A stretch of 64,000 bases of DNA from Streptomyces sp. NBC_00483 (GTDB lineage: Bacteria; Actinomycetota; Actinomycetes; Streptomycetales; Streptomycetaceae). Shown here one piece after another: positions 16,804 through 25,521 of this stretch (its first letter is position 1; every line of letters starts with the position of its first letter). The position numbers and the translations under genes were made by a program. The stretch lies in assembly GCF_036013745.1 (NCBI RefSeq), contig NZ_CP107880.1, forward strand, positions 5,952,001 through 6,016,000. The letters are read 5' to 3'. The notes under the pieces were generated by a model. That model worked only from the letters and a program-made list of their open reading frames with translations. It did not search any database and was not told the DNA's origin.

Positions 16804-18459
16804 CTAGATACCCGCCGCCCCCGCAAGGTCCCGCTTGATCGCCGCGAGGCGTTCCGTCGCGGTGACCCGGGCCGCGGGCAACGCGTCCCGACCCCCGACC
16901 GCCACCACGACCTCCAAATAACACTTCAGCTTCGGCTCGGTCCCCGACGGCCGCACCACGACCCGCGCCCCGTCGAGCGTGTACCGCAACCCGTCCGTGG
17001 GCGGCAGCCCTCCCGACCCTTCGGCGAGATCGTCCGCGCGGGTCACCGCGAGCCCCGCCAGCTCCACCGGCGGAGTCTCCCGGAGCCGGCGCATCGCGTC
17101 CGCGATGACCGACAGGTCCTCCACCCGGACGCTCAACTGGTCCGTGGCGTGCAGCCCGTGCGCGAGAGCCAGGTCGTCGAGCGCGTCCAGGAGCGTACGG
17201 CCCTGGGACTTCAGCTCGCTCGCCAGCTCGGTGACGAGCAGCGCGGCCGTGATGCCGTCCTTGTCGCGCACGCCCTCGGGGTCGACGCAGTAGCCGAGCG
17301 CCTCCTCGTAGCCGTAGCGCAGGCCCTCGACGCGGGCGATCCACTTGAAGCCGGTCAGCGTCTCCTCGTACGGGAGTCCCGCCGCCTCGGCGATCCGGCC
17401 GAGCAGCGAGGACGACACGATCGACTCGGCGAGGACACCGGTCACGCCCCGCTTCACGAGGTGCGCCGCCAGCAGTGCGCCGACCTCGTCGCCGCGCAGC
17501 ATCCGCCACTCACCGCCGTCGGGCACGGCCACCGCGCAGCGGTCCGCGTCCGGGTCGTTGGCGATGATCAGGTCCGGGGTCTCACCCTGCGCGCGGGCCG
17601 TCGCGAAGGACAGGTCCATCGCCCCCGGCTCCTCCGGGTTCGGGAACGCGACCGTGGGGAAGTCCGGGTCGGGCTCGGCCTGTTCGGGCACGAGGACCGG
17701 CTCGGGGAAGCCCGCGCGGGCGAAGGCGGCGAGGAGCGTGTCCTTGCCGACGCCGTGCATCGCCGTGTAGACGGTGCGGGCCGAGCGGGCGGAGCCCGGA
17801 GCCAGGACCGCGTCCGTGCGTGCCAGGTAGGCGTTCAGGACGTCGTCGCCCAGCGTCTCCCAACCGCTCTCCGCACGCGGCACGTCGTCCAGCGACGCCA
17901 CCGCGTCGATCTCCGCCGCGATCTCCGCGTCCGCCGGCGGCACGATCTGCGAGCCGTCGCCGAGGTACACCTTGTAGCCGTTGTCGCGCGGCGGGTTGTG
18001 CGAGGCCGTGACCTCGACGCCCGCGACCGCGCCCAGGTGCCGTATGGCGAAGGCGAGCACGGGGGTGGGCAGCGGGCGGGGGAGGACCGCGGCGCGCAGC
18101 CCGGCCCCCACCATCACCGCCGCCGTGTCGCGCGCGAAGTCCGCCGACTTGTGCCGCGCGTCGTAGCCGATGACGACCGGACCGTCCGTCTGGCCCTTCG
18201 CCTTCAGATACGCCGCCAGGCCCGCGGCCGCGCGGATGACCACCGCGCGGTTCATCCGCATCGGGCCCGCGCCCAGCTCGCCGCGCAGCCCGGCCGTGCC
18301 GAACTGCAGCCTTCCGGAGAAGCGCTCGCCGATCGACTCCAGATCCCCGGCCTCGATGAGCTTGGCCAGCTCCTCGCGGGTCTCCGGGTCCGGGTCCTCC
18401 GCCAGCCAGGTCTTCGCCCGGTCGAGCAGTTCGCTGCCAGATACGGTCACGGTTCGCAT
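16804..18459 (-). CDS. Phosphosugar mutase (phosphoglucomutase/phosphomannomutase family)
   Basis: A 551-aa alpha-D-phosphohexomutase. The catalytic phosphoserine loop is TASHNPPRDNGYK, the metal loop DPDADRCA, the sugar-binding loop lies in GFKWIARVEG, and the phosphate loop is RPSGTEPKLK. The gene begins 50 nt after the purine-nucleoside phosphorylase gene on the same strand. In that position such enzymes commonly act as phosphopentomutase, turning (deoxy)ribose 1-phosphate into the 5-phosphate that DeoC uses; ManB/PmmB-type activity is also possible. Confidence 0.9.
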   Translation of the reverse strand: MRTVTVSGSELLDRAKTWLAEDPDPETREELAKLIEAGDLESIGERFSGRLQFGTAGLRGELGAGPMRMNRAVVIRAAAGLAAYLKAKGQTDGPVVIGYDARHKSADFARDTAAVMVGAGLRAAVLPRPLPTPVLAFAIRHLGAVAGVEVTASHNPPRDNGYKVYLGDGSQIVPPADAEIAAEIDAVASLDDVPRAESGWETLGDDVLNAYLARTDAVLAPGSARSARTVYTAMHGVGKDTLLAAFARAGFPEPVLVPEQAEPDPDFPTVAFPNPEEPGAMDLSFATARAQGETPDLIIANDPDADRCAVAVPDGGEWRMLRGDEVGALLAAHLVKRGVTGVLAESIVSSSLLGRIAEAAGLPYEETLTGFKWIARVEGLRYGYEEALGYCVDPEGVRDKDGITAALLVTELASELKSQGRTLLDALDDLALAHGLHATDQLSVRVEDLSVIADAMRRLRETPPVELAGLAVTRADDLAEGSGGLPPTDGLRYTLDGARVVVRPSGTEPKLKCYLEVVVAVGGRDALPAARVTATERLAAIKRDLAGAAGI

Positions 18460-18509
18460 TCCTTCGGACGTACGGATACGACGACGGTCCCGGCGGGGAC
18501 CGGACGGGA

Positions 18510-19334
18510 TCAGATCTTCGCGAGGACCTTGGTCAGCAGGTCGCCCATGGCGGAGGCCGAGTCGCGGCCCGCCTGGAGGACCTCTTCGTGGTTGAGCGGC
18601 TCGCCGGAGAGGCCCGCCGCCAGGTTCGTCACCAGGGAGATGCCGAGCACCTCCGCGCCCGCCTCACGGGCCGCGATGGCCTCCAGGGTGGTGGACATGC
18701 CGACCAGGTCGGCGCCGAGGATGCCGGCCATCCGGACCTCGGCGGGGGTCTCGTAGTGCGGGCCCGTGAACTGGGCGTACACGCCCTCTTCCAGGCTCGG
18801 GTCGATCTCCTTGCACAGCGCGCGGAGCCGCGGCGAGTACAGGTCGGTGAGGTCGACGAAGTTGGCGCCGACGATCGGTGAGGCCGCGGTCAGGTTGATG
18901 TGGTCGGAGATGAGCACCGGCTGGCCGGGGCGCATGCCCTGGCGCAGACCGCCACAGCCGTTGGTGAGCACGATGGTCTTGCAGCCCGCTGCGGCGGCCG
19001 TGCGCACGCCGTGCGCGACGGCGGCGACGCCGCGGCCCTCGTAGAAGTGCGTACGGCCCAGGTAGACCAGGGCGCGCTTCTCGCCGACCTGGTACGAGCG
19101 GACCGTGCCGCCGTGCCCTGCCACAGCGGCGCCGGTGAATCCGGGCAGTTCGGTGAAGGGGAACTCGGCGGCGGGCTCGCCCAGCGCCTCGGAGGCGGGC
19201 GCCCAGCCGGAGCCCATCACGAGGGCGACGTCGTGGGTCTCGGCGCCCGTCAGCTCGCGCAGCCGCGCGGCGGCGGCGTCGGCGGCGGCGTACGGGTCGG
19301 CCAGGACGTGGTCCGGAGTAAGAGAAGCGTTCAC
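18510..19334 (-). CDS. Purine-nucleoside phosphorylase (trimeric PNP family)
   Basis: A 274-aa enzyme cleaving purine nucleosides with phosphate to free base and (deoxy)ribose 1-phosphate. Family signatures are MGSGWAP near the start, LGRTHFYEG with the phosphate-binding His, LTNGCGGL, the base-site Glu in [14 protein letters not shown], and [15 protein letters not shown] chose the GTG at 19334; a -10-like TACCCT on the minus strand ends 7 nt before it, with CTACGCGCGTAG further upstream, suggesting a leaderless transcript. Forms an operon with the mutase. Confidence 0.93.
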   Translation of the reverse strand: MNASLTPDHVLADPYAAADAAAARLRELTGAETHDVALVMGSGWAPASEALGEPAAEFPFTELPGFTGAAVAGHGGTVRSYQVGEKRALVYLGRTHFYEGRGVAAVAHGVRTAAAAGCKTIVLTNGCGGLRQGMRPGQPVLISDHINLTAASPIVGANFVDLTDLYSPRLRALCKEIDPSLEEGVYAQFTGPHYETPAEVRMAGILGADLVGMSTTLEAIAAREAGAEVLGISLVTNLAAGLSGEPLNHEEVLQAGRDSASAMGDLLTKVLAKI

Positions 19335-19359
19335 GCCGACGAGGGTAGCCTGTCGCTGC

Positions 19360-19371
19360 CTACGCGCGTAG
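19360..19371. promoter_or_regulatory. CTACGCGCGTAG palindrome upstream of the nucleoside phosphorylase gene
   Basis: Perfect 12-bp palindrome 25 nt upstream of the GTG start, identical to the add and deoC copies; 12 nt separate it from the -10-like TACCCT. Confidence 0.7.
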
Positions 19372-19472
19372 ATGTCGGAGGTCACGTCCTGAGGATCGTT
19401 GCTTTGTCGTTTCCGACGAACGGGGGAGCGGGAAGCGCTTCAGCACGCTCTCGATACGCCCTCAGCACGCCT

Positions 19473-19910
19473 TCAGCAGGGCCGCTTGCGCAGCTCCATC
19501 GCGTAGTCGTGCGGCGCGCCCGCGGACTCGGCCGCGTCGGCGATCTCGCCCAGGTACCGCGCCGAGGGGAGGCCGCCCTCGTAACCGTTCAGTACGTAGA
19601 GCCACGTCGGCTCCTCGCCCTCCAGGGTGTCCACGCGGACCCGCATCCGCCGGTAGATGTCGAGGCCGACGCCCTCCCAGCGGTCCATCGACTCCTCGTC
19701 CATCGGGGCGATGTCGTACAGCGCGACGAAGACCTGTGAACGCGGCGCCTCGACGATGGTGGCGAGTGCGCCCTCCCAGCCCATGTGCTCGCCCCCGAAC
19801 GTGAGCCGCCAGCCGTTCAGCCAGCCCGTCGCGCGCAGCGGCGAGTGCGGGGCGCGGCGCGTCATGAGCCGCGGGTCGAGATTGCCGGCGTACGCGGCGT
19901 AGAGCGACAT
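19473..19910 (-). CDS. Gamma-glutamylcyclotransferase-like protein
   Basis: A 145-aa protein of the GGCT/AIG2-like fold. The substrate-loop signature YAAYAGNL is at residues 4-11, and a Glu candidate for the catalytic acid lies in PMDEESMDRWEGV. The length matches single-domain members. Family members cyclise gamma-glutamyl groups to 5-oxoproline; because this organism uses mycothiol rather than glutathione, the true substrate is uncertain. It is monocistronic and convergent to nothing nearby. Confidence 0.82.
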   Translation of the reverse strand: MSLYAAYAGNLDPRLMTRRAPHSPLRATGWLNGWRLTFGGEHMGWEGALATIVEAPRSQVFVALYDIAPMDEESMDRWEGVGLDIYRRMRVRVDTLEGEEPTWLYVLNGYEGGLPSARYLGEIADAAESAGAPHDYAMELRKRPC

Positions 19911-20095
19911 GGGACCGAGACTACGTCAGACGGACCACATGTCTCGTGAGTAACCGAAGCACCCCTCTTAAGTGGGGAGGAGCGCGGCTTATGTGGGGAG
20001 GAGTGCGGCTCCCAGGAGGGGATATGCGCAGTCCGGGCCCGCGCGGTGCCCGGACGGGGGCCCCGGCTCGGTGCGGCCTTGAAGCGTGCGGGACA

Positions 20096-21544
20096 ATGGG
20101 GCATGTGACTCGGATCGTGATCATCGGTGGCGGACCTGGCGGATACGAGGCGGCTTTGGTGGCCGCGTCCCTCGGCGCGGAGGTGACCGTCGTCGATTGC
20201 GACGGCCTCGGCGGGGCGTCGGTGCTGACCGACTGCGTACCGTCGAAGACCTTGATCGCCACGGCCGAGGTGATGACCACCTTCGACTCCTCTTATGAAG
20301 AGCTCGGCATCATCGTCGAGGACGACACCCCCGACCCGGACAGCCCGGCCCGCGTCGTCGGCGTGGACCTCGGCAAGGTCAACCGCCGTGTGAAGCGCCT
20401 CGCGCTCGCCCAGTCCCACGACATCACCGCTTCCGTCACCCGCGCGGGCGCGCGCGTGCTGCGCGGCAAGGGCCGCCTGGACGGCCAGCAGGCGCTCGAC
20501 GGCTCCCGCAAGGTGATCGTCACCGCGGCCGACGGCAACGAGGAGACCCTCGTCGCCGACGCCGTGCTCCTGTGCACCGGCGGCCACCCGCGCGAGCTGG
20601 CCGACGCGCAGCCCGACGGCGAGCGGATCCTCAACTGGACGCAGGTGTACGACCTGGACGAGCTCCCCGAGGAGCTCATCGTGGTCGGTTCCGGTGTCAC
20701 CGGTGCCGAGTTCGCGGGCGCCTACAAGGCGCTCGGCTCCAAGGTCACCCTCGTCTCCTCCCGCGACCGCGTGCTGCCCGGCGAGGACCCGGACGCCGCC
20801 GCCGTCCTGGAGGACGTGTTCCGGCGCCGCGGCATGAACGTCATGGCCCGCTCCCGCGCCGCCTCCGCCAAGCGCGTCGGCGACCGCGTCGAGGTCACGC
20901 TCTCCGACGGCCGGGTCATCTCCGGTACGCACTGCCTGATGGCGGTCGGCGCCGTCCCCAACAGCGAGGGCCTCGGCCTGGAGGAAGCGGGCGTCAAGGT
21001 CAAGGAGTCGGGCCACATCTGGACCGACAAGGTCAGCCGCACCACCGCTCCCGGCGTGTACGCGGCCGGTGACGTGACCGGGGTCTTCGCCCTCGCGTCC
21101 GTCGCCGCGATGCAGGGCCGCATCGCGATGTACCACTTCCTGGGCGACGCGGTCACGCCGCTGAACCTCAAGACGGTCTCGTCCAACGTCTTCACCGACC
21201 CGGAGATCGCGACCGTCGGCTACACGCAGGCCGATGTCGACTCGGGCAAGATCGACGCCCGCGCCGTCAAGCTGCCGCTGCTGCGCAACCCCCGCGCGAA
21301 GATGCAGGGCATCAGGGACGGCTTCGTCAAGATCTTCTGTCGTCCGGGTACGGGGATCGTGGTCGGCGGAGTGGTCGTCGCGCCGCGCGCTTCGGAACTG
21401 ATCCACCCCATCTCGATCGCGGTCGACAACAATCTGACGGTCGAGCAGATCGCGAACACGTTCACCGTGTACCCCTCGCTGTCGGGATCGATCGCCGAAG
21501 TGGCGCGGCAGTTGCACACGCGGAAGATCGCCGAAGAGGGCTGA
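20096..21544 (+). CDS. LpdA-type NAD(P)H-quinone dehydrogenase
   Basis: A 482-aa flavoprotein of the pyridine-nucleotide disulfide oxidoreductase family. The FAD motif GGGPGGYEAA is at residues 11-20, a second dinucleotide fold is VVGSGVTGAEFAGA, and the FAD-contact motif is YAAGDVTG. The redox disulfide is lost: the usual CxxxxC reads SVLTDC (Ser42, Cys47), and the C-terminal His-Glu pair is replaced in VYPSLSGS. Those features match M. tuberculosis LpdA (Rv3303c), a quinone reductase and not a lipoamide dehydrogenase. A GTG at 20105 is an alternative start. Confidence 0.88.
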   Translation: MGHVTRIVIIGGGPGGYEAALVAASLGAEVTVVDCDGLGGASVLTDCVPSKTLIATAEVMTTFDSSYEELGIIVEDDTPDPDSPARVVGVDLGKVNRRVKRLALAQSHDITASVTRAGARVLRGKGRLDGQQALDGSRKVIVTAADGNEETLVADAVLLCTGGHPRELADAQPDGERILNWTQVYDLDELPEELIVVGSGVTGAEFAGAYKALGSKVTLVSSRDRVLPGEDPDAAAVLEDVFRRRGMNVMARSRAASAKRVGDRVEVTLSDGRVISGTHCLMAVGAVPNSEGLGLEEAGVKVKESGHIWTDKVSRTTAPGVYAAGDVTGVFALASVAAMQGRIAMYHFLGDAVTPLNLKTVSSNVFTDPEIATVGYTQADVDSGKIDARAVKLPLLRNPRAKMQGIRDGFVKIFCRPGTGIVVGGVVVAPRASELIHPISIAVDNNLTVEQIANTFTVYPSLSGSIAEVARQLHTRKIAEEG

Positions 21545-21630
21545 TTTTCGCCAACGGGCCGCAGGTCACGGTGAGTTGCGGCCCATGCAGGGGGCATAGG
21601 CGGGCTGGATAGGCGCCCCGCCGCACCTAT

Positions 21631-21644
21631 ACCACTCCGGTGGT
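21631..21644. promoter_or_regulatory. Short inverted repeat before the DeoR-family gene
   Basis: ACCAC-N4-GTGGT about 75 nt upstream of the GTG start. A weak candidate for an autoregulatory site. Confidence 0.3.
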
Positions 21645-21718
21645 TCCTGTGCGAACAGAATCGGTAAATCGGCGCAAACTGCTGAAACCAGACGGTCGTT
21701 GGGGTTACTGTCAGTTTC

Positions 21719-22678
21719 GTGTTCGCTGCAGAACGTCGTCAATTGATCCTCGAAATGGTGCGAGCCAACGGAGCGGTTTCGCTCCGTGAGCTCGCCCGCG
21801 TCGTCCAGACCTCTGAAGTGACCGTACGGCGGGACGTGCGCGCACTGGAGGCAGAAGGACTCCTCGACCGCCGGCACGGCGGTGCGGTATTGCCGGGCGG
21901 ATTCACGCGGGAATCCGGCTTTCCGCAGAAATCACATCTCGCGACCGCAGAGAAGACGGCCATCGCCGATCTCGCCGCGGGTCTCGTCGAAGAGGGCGAG
22001 GCCATCGTGGTGGGCGCGGGGACGACCACGCAGGAGCTGGCCCGCCGGCTCGCGCGTGTGCCGGGCCTGACCGTGGTCACCAACTCCCTCCTGGTGGCGC
22101 AGGCACTCGCCCACGCCAACCGTGTGGAGGTCGTCATGACCGGTGGCACGCTGCGGGGTTCCAACTATGCGCTGGTGGGCAGCGGTGCGGAGCAGTCCCT
22201 TCAGGGGCTGAGAGTGTCGCGCGCCTTCCTCTCCGGCAGTGGTCTGACCGCCGAGCGCGGGCTCTCCACGTCCAACATGCTGTCGGCGTCCGTGGACCGG
22301 GCGCTCGTGCAGGCCGCGTCCGAGGTCGTCGTGCTCGCGGATCACTCCAAGCTCGGTACGGACACCATGTTCCAGACCGTGCCGACCGATGTGATCACGC
22401 GTCTCGTGACGGACGAGCCGCCGGCGCACGACGACCGGGCCGCCACGGAGCTTCAGGCGTTGGCCGATCAGGGGGTGCAGGTCGCGGTCGCGGGGGCCGG
22501 GGCGGAGGACCCTTCCGGGGGCGGTGATTCCGCCCCGGCGCGTCAGTCGCGCCGGGATGTGCCGCTGCCGGGCCAGCGGCGTGGTCAGCTTCCGGGCGGT
22601 AACCATCCGTTGCGCTCGGCCCCGTTGGACACTCCGCCGGAGCGGACGGCCAGAGTGGCCGATCTCCGCCGCCGCTAA
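21719..22678 (+). CDS. DeoR/GlpR-family transcriptional regulator
   Basis: A 319-aa regulator beginning at GTG. The DeoR-type helix-turn-helix is at residues ~6-56 (RRQLILEMVRANGAVSLRELA, then SEVTVRRDVRALEAEGLL), followed by a sugar-phosphate-sensing domain of the ribose-isomerase-like fold (VGAGTTTQELA, ADHSKLG). A disordered ~70-residue C-terminus is rich in Pro, Gly and Arg. DeoR-family proteins sense phosphorylated sugars, so this is a reasonable candidate for control of the deoC/pnp/add palindromes; that link is inference. Confidence 0.88.
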   Translation: MFAAERRQLILEMVRANGAVSLRELARVVQTSEVTVRRDVRALEAEGLLDRRHGGAVLPGGFTRESGFPQKSHLATAEKTAIADLAAGLVEEGEAIVVGAGTTTQELARRLARVPGLTVVTNSLLVAQALAHANRVEVVMTGGTLRGSNYALVGSGAEQSLQGLRVSRAFLSGSGLTAERGLSTSNMLSASVDRALVQAASEVVVLADHSKLGTDTMFQTVPTDVITRLVTDEPPAHDDRAATELQALADQGVQVAVAGAGAEDPSGGGDSAPARQSRRDVPLPGQRRGQLPGGNHPLRSAPLDTPPERTARVADLRRR

Positions 22679-22701
22679 TTCATTTCGCCCGTCCGGCGTT
22701 T

Positions 22702-22752
22702 CGGCCACGGGGCTCCGCCCCGGACCCCGCTGCTCAAACGCCGCAGGGGCTG
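22702..22752 (-). repeat. Dispersed intergenic repeat, copy 7
   Basis: Reverse-orientation copy with core GGGGCTCCGCCCCGGACCCC. It forms an inverted pair with copy 8, 38 nt away, in the convergent gap between the DeoR and TetR genes. Confidence 0.85.
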
Positions 22753-22789
22753 TATTTGGCGGAGTCGGTCAGCCGGTGCAGGTATATGG

Positions 22790-22849
22790 AGCCCCTGCGG
22801 CGATTGAGCAGCGGGGGTCCGGGGGCAGAGCCCCCGAGAGCGCAACTCC
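22790..22849 (+). repeat. Dispersed intergenic repeat, copy 8
   Basis: Forward copy with flank AGCCCCTGCGGCGATTGAGC and a slightly expanded core GGGGGTCCGGGGGCAGAGCC. It ends just before the TetR stop codon and pairs with copy 7 as an inverted repeat. Confidence 0.85.
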
Positions 22850-22857
22850 GTTGCCGG

Positions 22858-23436
22858 TCAACTGGTGATCCCGCGGAGAGTCAATCGCAGCAGGCGATCC
22901 GCCAATCCCGGGTCCGACGGAGTCTCCTCCGCCGCGAGGGCGATCGCGTTCGTGAGCTGCAGGAGGTCACCCATGGAGACGTCCTGCCGCACCGCCCCCG
23001 CCCGCTGCGCCCGCGAGAGCAACGCCTGCCCCGCCTCCCGCATCGGATCGCTGCACCGGGCCAGTGCCGAACTCGCGTCCTGCGAGGCCGACATGAGGGC
23101 GCGGGAAAGACCCCGGTACTCGCTCGCGTGCGTGATGATCTCGCGCAGCCAGGTCACGAGCGCCGTACAGGGCTGCGGAGCGTCGAGAAGCGCCCGGGAG
23201 CGGGCGAGCAGATCGTTCACCGCCTCCTCGAAGACGGCGCTCATCAGCGCGTGCCGGTTGGGGAAGTGCCGGTACAGCGTGCCGATGCCGACTCCGGCCG
23301 CGCGGGCCACCTCCTCGAGGGACGCCCCCGTGCCGTGCTCGGCGAACGCGATCCGGGCCTGCGCGAGCAGCCGCTCGTAATTGCGGCGCGCGTCCGCGCG
23401 CATGCGGCGCGAGCGGTCGTGCTCGGCTGTCGTCAT
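22858..23436 (-). CDS. TetR-family transcriptional regulator
   Basis: A 192-aa repressor-type protein. The N-terminal helix-turn-helix is RRNYERLLAQARIAFAE, then TGASLEEVARAAGVGIGTLYRHFPNR; the C-terminal part is the ligand domain. A GGGAGG ribosome-binding site precedes the ATG. It is divergent from the LuxR-type gene 140 bp away. Its target is not evident; that neighbour and its own promoter are the first candidates. Confidence 0.9.
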   Translation of the reverse strand: MTTAEHDRSRRMRADARRNYERLLAQARIAFAEHGTGASLEEVARAAGVGIGTLYRHFPNRHALMSAVFEEAVNDLLARSRALLDAPQPCTALVTWLREIITHASEYRGLSRALMSASQDASSALARCSDPMREAGQALLSRAQRAGAVRQDVSMGDLLQLTNAIALAAEETPSDPGLADRLLRLTLRGITS

Positions 23437-23576
23437 CGGGCCTCCCTGGGCGTGCGCGGGCCTGGTGCGCAGGACTTCAAGGATGCCCGATGCCGGGACC
23501 GCGGCGGTGCGGAGGGATCGCTTCCGCAGTAGCGTCGACGCAGAGGGCGCATGCGCAGGGCGCCCCGGAGCGCGGC

Positions 23577-24581
23577 ATGAGCATCAGTGACGCGGGCCGG
23601 CGAGACGTACGGCAGCTCGTCCGGGAACTCGAAGAGGCCGTGGACGTGGACGAGTTGCGCTCCCACGCGGTCCGCGGGCTCGCCCGGCTCATCCCGGCCG
23701 ACGCCGCCCAGTGGTACCACTTCGCCGCCCACGACGGCGCCGTGCGCGCACTCGCGCTGCCCGCGGAGTCCTTCCACGCCGACCCCGCCGTCATCTACGA
23801 CCATCCCATGGACCACCCGCTGACCGGGCCCATGCTGCTCTCCGGGACGAGCGGCGCCTGGCGGGTGAGCGACGTCGCCGCCGATCGCGACTGGCGCCGC
23901 ACCCACTGCTACAACCTCGATTTCCGCCCCTTCGGGATGCACCGCCACCTCGTCGCCAGCGCCCGGGACGAGGCGGGTGTCGCGGGCTACGCGCTGCTGC
24001 GCGGCGGCACCGACTTCACCGAGGAACAGCGGGATCTGCTCGACTACGCCCAGCCCCACCTCGCGGCCGCCGAACGCCTGTTGGCCGAGCGGCAGCGGAT
24101 GTACGCGCTCCTCTCCGCCGCGCTCGCGTCCACCGGGCGGCCGGGGCAGGGCGTCGCCGCCGTGGCCGGGAACGGGGCGGTGCGGCCGCTCGACGCCGTC
24201 GCGGCGGAGCTGCTGCCGCGCCTGGACGGCGACCCGCGGATCGGCCTCGGAGCCCCGCCCGGCGCCTGCCGTGCCTTCCGGGCGCGCGATATCGACGTAC
24301 GGGCGGTGGCGTGCGCCGTGCCCGACGTGCCGCGGCTCCTGCTGCTGCGGGACCTCGCGCCGGGCCGCGCCGCCGCCCGCGCGCTCGGCCTGACCGAACG
24401 CGAGCACCGCACCCTGGAGCACATCGACGCCGGCCGCACCCCCGCCGAGGCGGCGCGTGCGATGGGGATCTCGCTGACGACCGTACGGGGATATGTGGCC
24501 GCCCTGCACCGCAAGTTGGACGCCGGGCACACGGCGGCGCTGTTGCGAAGGGGACGCGAGGCGGGGCTGCTGGGGGAGTGA
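23577..24581 (+). CDS. LuxR-type helix-turn-helix regulator
   Basis: A 334-aa protein with a GAF-like sensory region (about 15-190) and a C-terminal LuxR-type helix-turn-helix (LTEREHRTLEHIDAGRTPAEAARAMGISLTTVRGYVAALHRKL). It lacks a receiver domain, so a small ligand rather than phosphorylation is the likely input. The ATG at 23577 has GGAG 8 nt upstream. It is followed after 100 bp by a membrane-protein gene that it may control. Confidence 0.85.
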   Translation: MSISDAGRRDVRQLVRELEEAVDVDELRSHAVRGLARLIPADAAQWYHFAAHDGAVRALALPAESFHADPAVIYDHPMDHPLTGPMLLSGTSGAWRVSDVAADRDWRRTHCYNLDFRPFGMHRHLVASARDEAGVAGYALLRGGTDFTEEQRDLLDYAQPHLAAAERLLAERQRMYALLSAALASTGRPGQGVAAVAGNGAVRPLDAVAAELLPRLDGDPRIGLGAPPGACRAFRARDIDVRAVACAVPDVPRLLLLRDLAPGRAAARALGLTEREHRTLEHIDAGRTPAEAARAMGISLTTVRGYVAALHRKLDAGHTAALLRRGREAGLLGE

Positions 24582-24681
24582 GGCCTGTGGGCGCCCGTCA
24601 GAATTGACGGCTGGTCCGGCCGGGGGCCGCCCGCTTCACTGGTGGAATCCAGTGGCATCCACGGGCATCAGGGGGAACGCC

Positions 24682-25395
24682 ATGACCGCCACACCGTCAC
24701 CAGCGCACATACCCGCCGCCGCACCAGGAGCCGCCGCCGAACGGATCCGGCCGCTGCGGGCCGTCACGGCCGCGGTCCTCGTCCTCGGGCCGCTGCTCTT
24801 CATCGTCGCCTCGCTCCTGTCCCCGTACGACATGACGGAGGACAAGACGAGGAACATCGTCGCCGACATCGCCGCGAACGAAGGTCAGGAGAAGGCCGCC
24901 GCCTGGGCGTGGCTGGCCCTGGGGATCGCGATGGCCGCCGCGGCCATCCTGGTCTCCGTGTACGTCATGGCGCGCTCGCCGAAGCTGGGGCTCGCCGGGT
25001 TGCTGCTGTTCGGGGGCGGCGCGACGGCCGCCAACCTGGCGCCCTCGTACGACTTCGTGACCCTCGCCGGCCTCGACAAGGGGGTCGACCAGGTCACGAT
25101 CGTGAAGGTCCTCGACGGCGGCGACAGCCTGGCCATGCCTGCGGTCGCCGGGATCTGGTTCATCGCCGGCATCGTCTTCGGAGGCATCGTCCTCGGCATC
25201 GGCCTGCTGCGCAGCCACGCGGTGCCCGCGTGGGCGGCGTGGGTGCTGATGGCCGCGATGCCGCTGAACGTGCTGGGCTGGGTCACGGGCGTCGCGGCGT
25301 TCGCGTACGCGGGGTTCGCGCTGCTGACCGTCGCCTTCGCGGTGGTGGCCATGGACATCGCGCACCACGGCACCGGCTGGGTGCGCGGCGTCTGA
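24682..25395 (+). CDS. Multi-pass membrane protein of unknown function
   Basis: A 237-aa protein with about six hydrophobic segments, starting after a short Pro/Ala-rich N-terminus. Segment composition (Ala, Gly, Val, Leu) resembles actinobacterial DUF-type membrane proteins; I see no transporter or enzyme motif. GGGGG precedes the ATG at 24682. It may be regulated by the LuxR-type gene upstream. A heptamer tandem array begins 7 nt after its stop. Confidence 0.75.
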   Translation: MTATPSPAHIPAAAPGAAAERIRPLRAVTAAVLVLGPLLFIVASLLSPYDMTEDKTRNIVADIAANEGQEKAAAWAWLALGIAMAAAAILVSVYVMARSPKLGLAGLLLFGGGATAANLAPSYDFVTLAGLDKGVDQVTIVKVLDGGDSLAMPAVAGIWFIAGIVFGGIVLGIGLLRSHAVPAWAAWVLMAAMPLNVLGWVTGVAAFAYAGFALLTVAFAVVAMDIAHHGTGWVRGV

Positions 25396-25401
25396 CCAAA
25401 G

Positions 25402-25464
25402 GCCGAAAGCCGAAAGCCGAAAGCCGAACGCCGAAAGCCGAACACTGAACACTGAACGCCGAAG
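25402..25464 (+). repeat. Nine-unit heptamer tandem array
   Basis: Nine uninterrupted 7-bp units: GCCGAAA three times, then GCCGAAC, GCCGAAA, GCCGAAC, ACTGAAC twice and GCCGAAG. It lies 7 nt after the membrane-protein stop codon and runs into the following terminator stem. It is non-coding on both strands as far as I can judge. Confidence 0.9.
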
Positions 25465-25502
25465 CGCCCGTTGAACCGGTCACCGGTTCAACGGGCGCTT
25501 CG
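25460..25502. terminator. Perfect 21-bp-stem bidirectional terminator
   Basis: CGAAGCGCCCGTTGAACCGGT and its complement around a 1-nt centre (a true loop will open a few pairs). It lies between the convergent membrane-protein gene and accA2. Confidence 0.85.
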
Positions 25503-25521
25503 ACGTTCACGCGTCGGTGCG

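Noticed and set aside
16741..18756. 671-codon plus-strand open frame opposite the mutase and nucleoside phosphorylase genes
   Set aside because: Shadow of conserved enzymes; no recognisable domain.
25402..25464. Possible CRISPR-like array
   Set aside because: The units are contiguous 7-mers without spacers, and no cas genes are present.
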